A stretch of DNA of 7,362 bases from Prevotellaceae bacterium (GTDB lineage Bacteria > Bacteroidota > Bacteroidia > Bacteroidales > UBA932), in NCBI GenBank assembly GCA_031267855.1, contig JAIRYH010000087.1:1-7362 (forward strand), written 5' to 3'. Below are positions 1 to 5,547 of this stretch, piece after piece (the first letter of the stretch is position 1; each line of letters opens with the position of its first letter). The position numbers were made by a program, and so were the translations under genes. Below the pieces are notes generated by a model that was not told the DNA's origin, did not search any database, and saw nothing but the letters and a program-made list of their open reading frames with translations.

Positions 1-48
1 GGCGACTACACGGGGCGGTTTGACGTGACGTTCAATATTGCACGATGA
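1..48 (+). CDS. C-terminal tail of an unidentified upstream gene (partial)
   Basis: Reading from base 1, frame 1 gives 15 residues, GDYTGRFDVTFNIAR, and then a TGA stop at 46-48. The alternating aromatic and polar residues (Y, F, V, F, I) look like a closing beta strand. That would suit an outer-membrane or periplasmic protein, but no family can be assigned from so short a piece. The stop lies just before the repeat element at 55-151, which fits a gene end. The rest of the gene is outside the window. Chance openness over 15 codons is possible, so this is moderate support only. Confidence 0.5.
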   Translation, partial: GDYTGRFDVTFNIAR

Positions 49-70
49 GTTTAATTTTGAAATTTGAAAG

Positions 71-98
71 GTAGAGACGCGAGGCATCGCGTATCTAC
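71..98. repeat. Palindromic repeat unit, copy 1 (imperfect)
   Basis: A 28-base inverted repeat starting GTAGAGACGCGA and ending TCGCGTATCTAC. It differs from copy 2 at two positions and so has mismatched pairs in the stem. CTTTTC follows it, so it could work as a weak intrinsic terminator for the gene ending at 48. Similar GTAGAGACGCG palindromes are dispersed in many Bacteroidota genomes; that statement is recalled knowledge, not tested here. Confidence 0.75.
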
Positions 99-104
99 CT
101 TTTC

Positions 105-132
105 GTAGAGACGCGATGCATCGCGTCTCTAC
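105..132. repeat. Palindromic repeat unit, copy 2 (perfect 28-base palindrome)
   Basis: The sequence starts GTAGAGACGCGATG and its second half is the exact reverse complement of the first, so all 28 bases are self-complementary. It begins 34 bases after copy 1. Its centre (GCGATGCATCGC) uses the same GCGATGC word that appears as one unit (293-299) of the coding array downstream. A folded hairpin here would sit 36 bases before the receptor start codon, so it could affect translation if the transcript begins upstream of it. Confidence 0.8.
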
Positions 133-167
133 CTGCTTTCAACTTTCAACTGAAAACAACAAATACG

Positions 168-2222
168 ATGAATATATTAATTACATTAATCGCATTCATC
201 GCGGCGGCGCAGGATGCGACGGGCGACGGGCGGCTTGCGACTTGCGATATGCGATATGCGACGGGCGACGGGCGACATGCGACTTGCGATACGCGATGCG
301 CGATATGCGACATGCGATATGCGACATGCGACAGCGCGCAGGTCGCAAGTCGCGTGTCGCAAGTCGAGCGTCGCCAATCGCCAATCGCCAATCGCGAGCT
401 GGACGGGGTGTCCGTTACGGCGGAACGGCCGCCGCAGTTCCGGTCGGTGATGCACGTGACGGCGGTGATTACGCGCAGCGACATCGAGCGGTCGGCCGCG
501 CAAACCCTCGCCGACCTGCTGCGCAGCGTCGAGGGCGTCGACATCCGGGCGCGCAGCCCGCAAGGCGTGCAGGCCGACCTGTCGATTCGCGGCAGCACGT
601 TCGACCAGACGGTCATCCTCCTCAACGGCGTAAACATTACCGACCCGCAAACGGGGCACCATTCGCTGGACATCCCCGTAAACCTCGACCATGTGGCGCG
701 CATCGAAGTGCTCCAGGGACCCGGCGCGTGGACGTTCGGCGCGGCGGCCTACAGCGGCGCCATCAACATCATCACCGCCCCGGCGGATACCTCCGGGCTG
801 GCCGTCGGGCTGGCCGGGGGAGCGTACGGATACCGGAACGGTCATGCTGCCGGAGCCGTCGCCGCCGGGCGCCTCCGCGTTGCCGCGTCGGCCGGCGGCA
901 GCAGGAGCGACGGATTTGCGGACAACACGGAGTTTGACATGAACAATGTTTATGCGCAGTTCCGCTACGCCACGCCCGGCGGCGCCGTCGACGGGCAGTT
1001 CGGCTACCAGGATAAAAACTTCGGCGCAAATAATTTCTATGGTCCGGAATATCCCACGCAGTTCGAGCACACGCGCACGTTCCTGTCGAGCCTCCGGTAC
1101 CACTTCGACCGGCGCCGGTGGGGCGCGGCGGTAACCCTCCACCACCGGCAGCACCGGGACCGGTATGAGCTGTTCCACAGCAACCCCGCCGCATGGTACG
1201 CCGGCCCCAATTATCACCGCACCGATGTGGCGGGGGCGCTGGCGCAGTTCGATTACATCGGGCGGTTCGGCGTCACCACCGCGGGCCTGCATTTCCGGTA
1301 CGAGCATATTTTCAGCAACAATCTGGGCGAACCGCTGGGGGAACCCGTGGCCGTCAGGGGCGAAGACGCCTTCTATACGCTCGGGAAAACGCGCAGCCAC
1401 TACAGCGGATTCCTGCGCCACACGGTGCACCTGCAAAGGCTCCATGCCACGGTCGGGCTGATGGGCGCGGGCAACAGCGCCTTCGGCTTCCGCCTCTACG
1501 CCGGCGGCAACCTGGAGTATGACCTTGCGCCGCAATGGCAGCTGGCGGCCGCCGCGAGCAACAGCTACCGCCTGCCGACGTTTACCGACCTGTACTACCA
1601 TGCCGGCCAGCAGCGCGGCTCGATCGACCTGAAGCCCGAAGAGGCCGTCAACGGGGAGCTGGCGCTGCGCTACCGCCGGGGGAGCTGGAGCGGCGCCGCG
1701 CTGGCGTTTTTCCGGTACGGCTACCGGACGATCAGCTGGGTGTTCCGGGACGACCGGCTGTGGCATGCGGAAAACAGTACCGACATTACCACCGCCGGCG
1801 GTGAACTGCAAATTGCCTGTGCCCCGCAGCGGCGCTTTTTCAAAAGGGCGTCCCTTCATTATGCCTACCTGTATGCCGATCCGGAGTGGAAGGAGTCCGT
1901 AAGCTATACGATTGAACAGCTGACCCACCGGATCACCGGCACGCTGCAGCACGGTATCTGGCGGCAGCTGGCGGCAGCGTGGCAGCTGTCGTACCGGCAG
2001 CGCGCCGGAAGCTACCGTCCGTACGATGCCGCCGCCGGCACGTATGCCGCCGCCACAGCGTTCGCGCCCTTCTGGCTGTGCGACCTGAAGGTTTACTGGA
2101 GCAGCCGGCGCTGCACCGTTTTTGTGGAGGCTGCCAATCTGTTCGACCGGCATTATTTTGACTTCGGGAACATCCCGCAGCCCGGACGGTGGGTAAAAGC
2201 AGGCATTACGGTAAAGATCTGA
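168..2222 (+). CDS. TonB-dependent outer-membrane receptor (BtuB/COG4206-like) with repeat-encoded N-terminal extension
   Basis: A 684-residue outer-membrane transporter of the ligand-gated, TonB-energised type. Residues 1-15 (MNILITLIAFIAAAQ) form a short signal peptide ending in the AQ-D pattern usual in Bacteroidota, which supports this start. Residues 17-77 are encoded by the heptamer array. A TonB-box-like segment LDGVSVTAERP begins at 78. The plug domain spans about 90-203 and contains GVDIRARSPQGVQADLSIRG, the LLNGVNITDPQTGHH stretch at 151-165, and IEVLQGPGAWTFG from 179, all typical of this receptor group. The remaining ~480 residues are the beta barrel, ending FVEAANLFDRHYFDFG and a terminal GITVKI strand. 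There is no carboxypeptidase-regulatory-like N-terminal domain. The closest relatives I recall carry BtuB-type annotations, but the substrate is uncertain, and no cobalamin-riboswitch-like leader is seen in 49-167. The gene is clearly richer in GC than the rest of the window. Confidence 0.93.
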   Translation: MNILITLIAFIAAAQDATGDGRLATCDMRYATGDGRHATCDTRCAICDMRYATCDSAQVASRVSQVERRQSPIANRELDGVSVTAERPPQFRSVMHVTAVITRSDIERSAAQTLADLLRSVEGVDIRARSPQGVQADLSIRGSTFDQTVILLNGVNITDPQTGHHSLDIPVNLDHVARIEVLQGPGAWTFGAAAYSGAINIITAPADTSGLAVGLAGGAYGYRNGHAAGAVAAGRLRVAASAGGSRSDGFADNTEFDMNNVYAQFRYATPGGAVDGQFGYQDKNFGANNFYGPEYPTQFEHTRTFLSSLRYHFDRRRWGAAVTLHHRQHRDRYELFHSNPAAWYAGPNYHRTDVAGALAQFDYIGRFGVTTAGLHFRYEHIFSNNLGEPLGEPVAVRGEDAFYTLGKTRSHYSGFLRHTVHLQRLHATVGLMGAGNSAFGFRLYAGGNLEYDLAPQWQLAAAASNSYRLPTFTDLYYHAGQQRGSIDLKPEEAVNGELALRYRRGSWSGAALAFFRYGYRTISWVFRDDRLWHAENSTDITTAGGELQIACAPQRRFFKRASLHYAYLYADPEWKESVSYTIEQLTHRITGTLQHGIWRQLAAAWQLSYRQRAGSYRPYDAAAGTYAAATAFAPFWLCDLKVYWSSRRCTVFVEAANLFDRHYFDFGNIPQPGRWVKAGITVKI
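216..397 (+). repeat. Phased heptanucleotide array with internal orientation switch, inside the receptor gene
   Basis: The 182 bases divide exactly into 26 seven-base units. Units 1-17 (216-334) follow GCGAYNN with one variant (GCGGCTT at 230-236), for example GCGACGG, GCGACTT, GCGATAT and GCGACAT. One junction unit, CGCGCAG (335-341), follows. The last eight units (342-397) have the inverted form RTCGCNN or RTCGANN. Local perfect tandems include GCGACGG twice (216-229 and 258-271), GCGATAT twice (244-257), a 14-base pair of units repeated twice (300-327), and TCGCCAA three times (371-391). The two halves can pair: 281-304 matches the reverse complement of 342-365 at 19 of 24 positions. None of the units creates a stop in any forward frame. 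Three units equal seven codons, so the protein shows a seven-residue repeat. Confidence 0.9.
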
Positions 2223-2255
2223 CGGCAACCGGCGGGGTGCGCATCGGCATTTTCT

Positions 2256-2278
2256 CCCGCCGTCCCGCCGTCCCGCCG
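2256..2278. repeat. Short tandem octamer CCCGCCGT
   Basis: CCCGCCGT at 2256-2263 and 2264-2271 is followed by a partial third copy, CCCGCCG. It lies in the very GC-rich sequence just after the receptor stop and has no evident function. The surrounding convergent intergenic stretch (2223-2498) holds no convincing gene; apart from this repeat and the hairpin at 2339-2373, I see nothing further in it. Confidence 0.5.
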
Positions 2279-2338
2279 GCCGCAGCGCCGGGCACGAAAG
2301 CAGCCGCAGACGCATCAGCCCGCAGCAGACACACAAGA

Positions 2339-2373
2339 ACGACCGCAGCTATTGTATCAATAGCTGCGGTCGT
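2339..2373. terminator. Perfect 16-bp-stem hairpin between convergent genes, likely bidirectional terminator
   Basis: ACGACCGCAGCTATTG (2339-2354) and CAATAGCTGCGGTCGT (2358-2373) are exact reverse complements separated by a three-base TAT loop. The structure lies 117 bases after the receptor stop and 126 bases beyond the stop of the opposing SPOR gene, where a shared terminator is expected. No T-run follows on either strand, so it is not a textbook intrinsic terminator. It may instead stabilise mRNA 3' ends or be a repeat-family element. Confidence 0.6.
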
Positions 2374-2498
2374 CCGTAGCGCAATATCATTGTCCAGATA
2401 ACGCCCGCAGGCGTCCGGCTGCATGTATCACCTGAATCTGCGCGCCGGAAAGGCATGAGGCATGGAATGTTCAGGCCCGGCCGCCCCGGCGGGCATAA

Positions 2499-2993
2499 CT
2501 ACTCATGCAGGTTGAAGGTGGTATCGTACACCCACGTATCTTCGGGTGCAAAGCTCGACGACCGGATGAGGCTGTTCATCTCGTTGTATGCCGTGTGTAT
2601 ATCGTCGAACGAGGCGGCGGATATGCAGGCAAAGCCATTTCTGAACTGCACCAGCTTCGGGCTGTAGCCCTTGCTTTGCAGCAGGTTCATCATGCGGCTG
2701 GCATTCGACGACACCCTGAAACAGCCTATCACTACGTGGTATCGCTTGCTTTCTGCGGCAAGCCGCGCGGTTTCTTCTTCCGCCCGTTGCTGTTCCGCAG
2801 CCAGCTGTTCGGCTTCCAAAGCCAGTTGCTGCTGCGCGGAGGCGATACTGTCCTGACGTGCTTTGTCGCGTTGTGTTTTCCTGGCCTGTTCGGATTTGGA
2901 CGGTTTCCCGAGGAACGTTGTGTTGAACCAGTCACAGCTGTTTAAGCTGATTAGCATTGCTGCCGGTAGTACAATATAAAGTATTTTTTTCAT
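2499..2993 (-). CDS. SPOR-domain lipoprotein
   Basis: A 164-residue envelope protein. Residues 1-19 form a lipoprotein signal peptide, with the lipobox LNSC placing the lipidated cysteine at 20. Residues about 33-83 are rich in Q, E, A, K and R, and look like a helical coiled-coil linker. A SPOR domain occupies about 84-158, opening with YHVVIGCF and continuing through ASRMMNLLQSKGYSPKLV and a FACISAASF strand. SPOR domains bind peptidoglycan strands stripped of stem peptides, often at division sites, so a periplasm-facing protein that binds cell wall is expected; its exact partner is unknown. The length suits the small single-SPOR lipoproteins of Bacteroidota. Residues after the cysteine (DWFNTTF) do not resemble the acidic lipoprotein surface-export signal, so periplasmic facing is more likely. 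The gene is monocistronic in this window and divergent from the DUF389 gene. Confidence 0.88.
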   Translation of the reverse strand: MKKILYIVLPAAMLISLNSCDWFNTTFLGKPSKSEQARKTQRDKARQDSIASAQQQLALEAEQLAAEQQRAEEETARLAAESKRYHVVIGCFRVSSNASRMMNLLQSKGYSPKLVQFRNGFACISAASFDDIHTAYNEMNSLIRSSSFAPEDTWVYDTTFNLHE

Positions 2994-3015
2994 AAAAATA
3001 TGATATAATAATTGT

Positions 3016-3046
3016 CAAATATACACATTTTTTAAAAAACACGAAA
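3016..3046 (-). promoter_or_regulatory. Bacteroidota-type promoter for the SPOR lipoprotein gene
   Basis: On the minus strand, TATATTTG (3023 down to 3016) matches the -7 consensus TAnnTTTG exactly. Upstream of it, after 19 bases, is TTTC (3046 down to 3043), a three-of-four match to the -33 TTTG. Transcription would begin near 3010, leaving a leader of about 15-20 bases before the ATG at 2993. Confidence 0.6.
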
Positions 3047-3064
3047 ATATTTTAAAAAAATCAG

Positions 3065-3072
3065 TATCTTCA
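3065..3072 (+). promoter_or_regulatory. Weak candidate -7 element for the DUF389 operon
   Basis: TATCTTCA resembles the -7 consensus TAnnTTTG in its first six positions and lies 22 bases before the ATG at 3095. No clear TTTG is found at the expected -33 spacing, so support is weak. The divergent spacer 2994-3094 is the only upstream region available to drive these genes if they form one operon. Confidence 0.3.
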
Positions 3073-3094
3073 CGGAAAAATACAATACATTATT

Positions 3095-4441
3095 ATGCGC
3101 CGGCTTTTAAGAAAAATACGAACCATCACCAATCTCGCAGACCATATTGACGTGATGGCGACCATTGCGTCCATCAAGCAGAATGTTGACTTTCGCGGAC
3201 CGAATGTATGGATCCTGGCGTTTGCCATTATCATTGCATCCGTCGGGCTGAACGTAAATTCGATTCCCGTTATCATCGGAGCGATGTTAATATCGCCTTT
3301 GATGGGGCCTATCATGGGCGTGGGGATGTCAATAGCCATCAACGATTCAAAATTGCTGCAGGGCTCGCTGAAGAATCTGCTGGTCATGGTTGCCATCAGT
3401 CTGCTGGCGTCGTGCACGTATTTTTTCATCAGCCCCCTGCATCTGGAAGCGCCTACCGAGCTGCTGGCACGCACGCAGCCTACCATTTTCGATGTATTCA
3501 TTGCCCTGTTCGGCGGCCTGGCGGGCATTGTCGAAAGCGCACGCAAGGAGAAAGGAACGGTGATTGCCGGCGTCGCCATAGCCACGGCATTGATGCCGCC
3601 CCTGTGTACGGCGGGCTACGGACTGGCAAATGCCCAGTGGGGATATTTTATCGGCGCTTTTTATTTATTCTTCATCAACTCGTTTCTCATTGCGCTTGCT
3701 ACATTCCTTATGGCGCGGTATATGAAATTCCCGGTAGTGAAATTCAACGACCCGGTCAAACAGCGGCATGTAAACCGCATCATTATTATCTTTTCGACGA
3801 TTACACTTATTCCGAGCATTATTATGGCATGGATGGTCATACGTGAAAACCGCTTTTATTATGCGGTTGACAAGCTGGTAAAGGAATATGCTTCGGCTTT
3901 CGAGAACACGAAACTCATGGATGTAGAGAAAACCTACCATGTATGGGATTCGTCCGAACTGAAAATTTCTACTATCGGACAGCCTTTGACCGCTTTTCAA
4001 ATCGAGCGCATCAAAGAATATATGAGGGAAGCAGGGCTTGGAAAAACAAAATTGGGCATCATGCAATCTTTATCATTCGCATCGGACAATACGCCGGCAA
4101 CCGAGCTGTTGCAAAGCATCTATGAACGGTCGGAAGCGGCCGTGAAAAGCAAAGAAGAACGGATTGCACAATTGGAAAAAGAACTGTCGGAGTTGAAAAC
4201 AGAGCATATCCCCTATGCGCAAATAGCCCGCGAGCTGGCCATAACGTATCCGGCGCTGCGCAAAATAACCCTCTCGGCAGGCAGGCAAATAGACGTCGTG
4301 TCGGGGAAAAATACCCGGCTATTGGTGGGGGTGGTCAACTGGCACGGAACGCCTGCAACGGAGGAGTTGACGCAACTGGAGAATTTCTTGAAAGTGCGTT
4401 TAAACGAAGATCATATTACAATAATTCCTTACGCCGAATGA
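3095..4441 (+). CDS. DUF389 family integral membrane protein
   Basis: A 448-residue protein with a polytopic membrane domain of about 250 residues followed by a soluble tail. Hydrophobic segments lie at roughly 38-54, 58-80, 94-112, 131-147, 155-177, 183-208 and 228-249. The signature GAMLISPLMGP (62-72) and the ATALMPPLCTAGYGL stretch (163-177) are typical of the DUF389 family (TIGR00341-like), whose biochemical function is not established. Residues 344-371 form a strongly charged coiled coil (KEERIAQLEKELSELK), followed by a C-terminal alpha/beta-looking region to 448. The start at 3095 follows A-rich sequence and gives a basic N-terminus (MRRLLRKIR). The stop TGA overlaps the next gene's ATG as ATGA, suggesting translational coupling. 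Family membership is confident; any transport role would be speculation. Confidence 0.9.
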   Translation: MRRLLRKIRTITNLADHIDVMATIASIKQNVDFRGPNVWILAFAIIIASVGLNVNSIPVIIGAMLISPLMGPIMGVGMSIAINDSKLLQGSLKNLLVMVAISLLASCTYFFISPLHLEAPTELLARTQPTIFDVFIALFGGLAGIVESARKEKGTVIAGVAIATALMPPLCTAGYGLANAQWGYFIGAFYLFFINSFLIALATFLMARYMKFPVVKFNDPVKQRHVNRIIIIFSTITLIPSIIMAWMVIRENRFYYAVDKLVKEYASAFENTKLMDVEKTYHVWDSSELKISTIGQPLTAFQIERIKEYMREAGLGKTKLGIMQSLSFASDNTPATELLQSIYERSEAAVKSKEERIAQLEKELSELKTEHIPYAQIARELAITYPALRKITLSAGRQIDVVSGKNTRLLVGVVNWHGTPATEELTQLENFLKVRLNEDHITIIPYAE

Positions 4442-5523
4442 GAATTTCACTGCTGCTGGCAACGCTGCTTTACTGCTGTGACGGCGATGCACAGGATACG
4501 CTGTCGTTGCTGTTTGCCGGCGATGTGATGCAACATCAGGCGCAAATAAATGCGGCGCGCCGGGGCGGCAGTTATGAATATGACGAATGTTTTTCTATGG
4601 TAAAAGACCGGATTGCCGCCGCTGATGTGGCTTTCGCTAACCTGGAAGTAACGCTTGCCGGTGAACCTTATGCCGGTTATCCGCAATTCAGCGCACCCGA
4701 CGAATTGGCACAGGCATTGGGCAATGCCGGTTTCGACGTGCTGGTAACCGCCAACAATCATTCATGCGATAAAGGGGAAAAAGGTATTCGTCGTACCATC
4801 GGTACGCTGAATACATTGGGAATAGGGCATACCGGAACTTTCCATTCACAGGCGGAACGCGACAGTGCGTATCCGCTGATGATAGAAAAAAATCATTTCC
4901 GGCTGGCTGTTCTTAATTATACTTACGGCACCAACGGTATTTCAGTGCCGTTACCGGTTATTGTAAACCTTATAGACACCTTGCAAATGGCTGCCGATAT
5001 TATGGCTGCGAAAGCACAGTCGCCCGATATAATTATTGCTATCGTGCATTGGGGCGAAGAATATCAACAGCAGCCAAACAACCGGCAAAAAACGCTGGCT
5101 GATTTTTTAATCCGGCACGGCGTGCGGCTGGTTATCGGCTCGCACCCGCATGTGTTGCAACAGATGGAACGCCGCTACCACAGCGATAGCACAACGCAAA
5201 GCGTGGTGGTCTATTCATTGGGAAATTTCGCATCGAATCAATCGGCAAAAAATACCGACGGCGGCGCATTGGCGTATATCCGGCTACTAAAAAATAACCA
5301 TGAAGTAATCATTGACGAATGCGGTTATCAGTTAGTGTGGGTCTATAAACCGACTGTCGGCAAACAGCGCCGGTTCCAAGTCGTGCCGGTCGGTATGCTG
5401 GAAAATAATCCGGATTTTTTTGCAAAGGAAGCTGATTTTATAAAAATGAATGAATTTGCAAAAAACATGCGCGATTTGTTTGATAAAGAAAACCGTGGTT
5501 TCCCGGAAATCATCCTGCCGTGA
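4438..5523 (+). CDS. CapA family (PGA_cap) secreted metallophosphatase-like protein
   Basis: A 361-residue protein with all the usual CapA / PGA_cap motifs of the calcineurin-like phosphoesterase fold: GDVM (28-31), NLE (68-70), TANNHSCDKG (104-113), VHWGEEY (203-209), GSHPHV (234-239) and YSLGNF (258-263). The Asp, Asn and His residues in these motifs are the presumed metal ligands. Residues 1-18 form a signal peptide ending GDA before QDT, so the mature protein is probably periplasmic or exported. The family is named for poly-gamma-glutamate capsule synthesis, but most members lie outside capsule loci, and no capB or capC homologue is present here, so a capsule role is not supported. It starts inside the end of the DUF389 gene (4-base overlap), and PhoH follows after 24 bases. 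Catalysis is inferred from motif conservation only. Confidence 0.9.
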   Translation: MRISLLLATLLYCCDGDAQDTLSLLFAGDVMQHQAQINAARRGGSYEYDECFSMVKDRIAAADVAFANLEVTLAGEPYAGYPQFSAPDELAQALGNAGFDVLVTANNHSCDKGEKGIRRTIGTLNTLGIGHTGTFHSQAERDSAYPLMIEKNHFRLAVLNYTYGTNGISVPLPVIVNLIDTLQMAADIMAAKAQSPDIIIAIVHWGEEYQQQPNNRQKTLADFLIRHGVRLVIGSHPHVLQQMERRYHSDSTTQSVVVYSLGNFASNQSAKNTDGGALAYIRLLKNNHEVIIDECGYQLVWVYKPTVGKQRRFQVVPVGMLENNPDFFAKEADFIKMNEFAKNMRDLFDKENRGFPEIILP

Positions 5524-5547
5524 GGCAATAAGCCAACTTACCATAAT

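Larger units (their letters stand above)
55..151. repeat. Composite inverted-repeat element (MITE- or REP-like)
   Basis: The order from left to right is two TTTGAAA heptamers (56-69), a near-palindrome (71-98), a six-base spacer CTTTTC (99-104), a perfect palindrome (105-132), CTG (133-135), and two CTTTCAA heptamers (136-149). The outer parts are inverted copies of each other: 64-82 matches the reverse complement of 121-142 apart from a three-base bulge at 133-135. The whole 97-base stretch can therefore fold end to end as well as into two separate hairpins. It fills most of the gap between the upstream stop (48) and the receptor start (168). It could act as a transcription terminator or mRNA-end structure for the upstream gene, be a small mobilised repeat, or both. 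No transposase or target-site duplication is visible. Confidence 0.7.

Noticed and set aside
49..167. Cobalamin riboswitch ahead of a BtuB-like receptor
   Set aside because: The leader is only about 120 bases, is almost entirely the palindrome element, and lacks the conserved B12-box type core.
216..397. CRISPR array
   Set aside because: Units are seven bases and contiguous, with no unique spacers, and the array is translated in frame with a receptor.
116..937. Plus-strand 273-codon open frame overlapping the array and the plug
   Set aside because: It is the +2 shadow of the receptor frame; its low-complexity arginine-rich product has no family features. It is relevant only as the read-through product of a frameshifted array.
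186..2336. Very long minus-strand open frame (716 codons) opposite the receptor
   Set aside because: It is a by-product of high GC and of the stop-free repeat array. The translation has no recognisable domain, while the + strand frame encodes a full signal peptide, plug and barrel.
2189..2424. Small open frames in the receptor-SPOR convergent gap
   Set aside because: They overlap the receptor end, low-complexity GC-rich DNA and the hairpin, with no start context or protein features.
4438..4479. Lipoprotein signal in the CapA-like protein (LLYCC)
   Set aside because: The residue before either cysteine (Tyr or Cys) does not fit a lipobox, whereas GDA-QDT fits a signal peptidase I site.
4438..5523. 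Capsule (poly-gamma-glutamate) synthesis locus
   Set aside because: Only a CapA-like gene is present, and no CapB or CapC homologue is adjacent. CapA-family proteins are common outside capsule loci.
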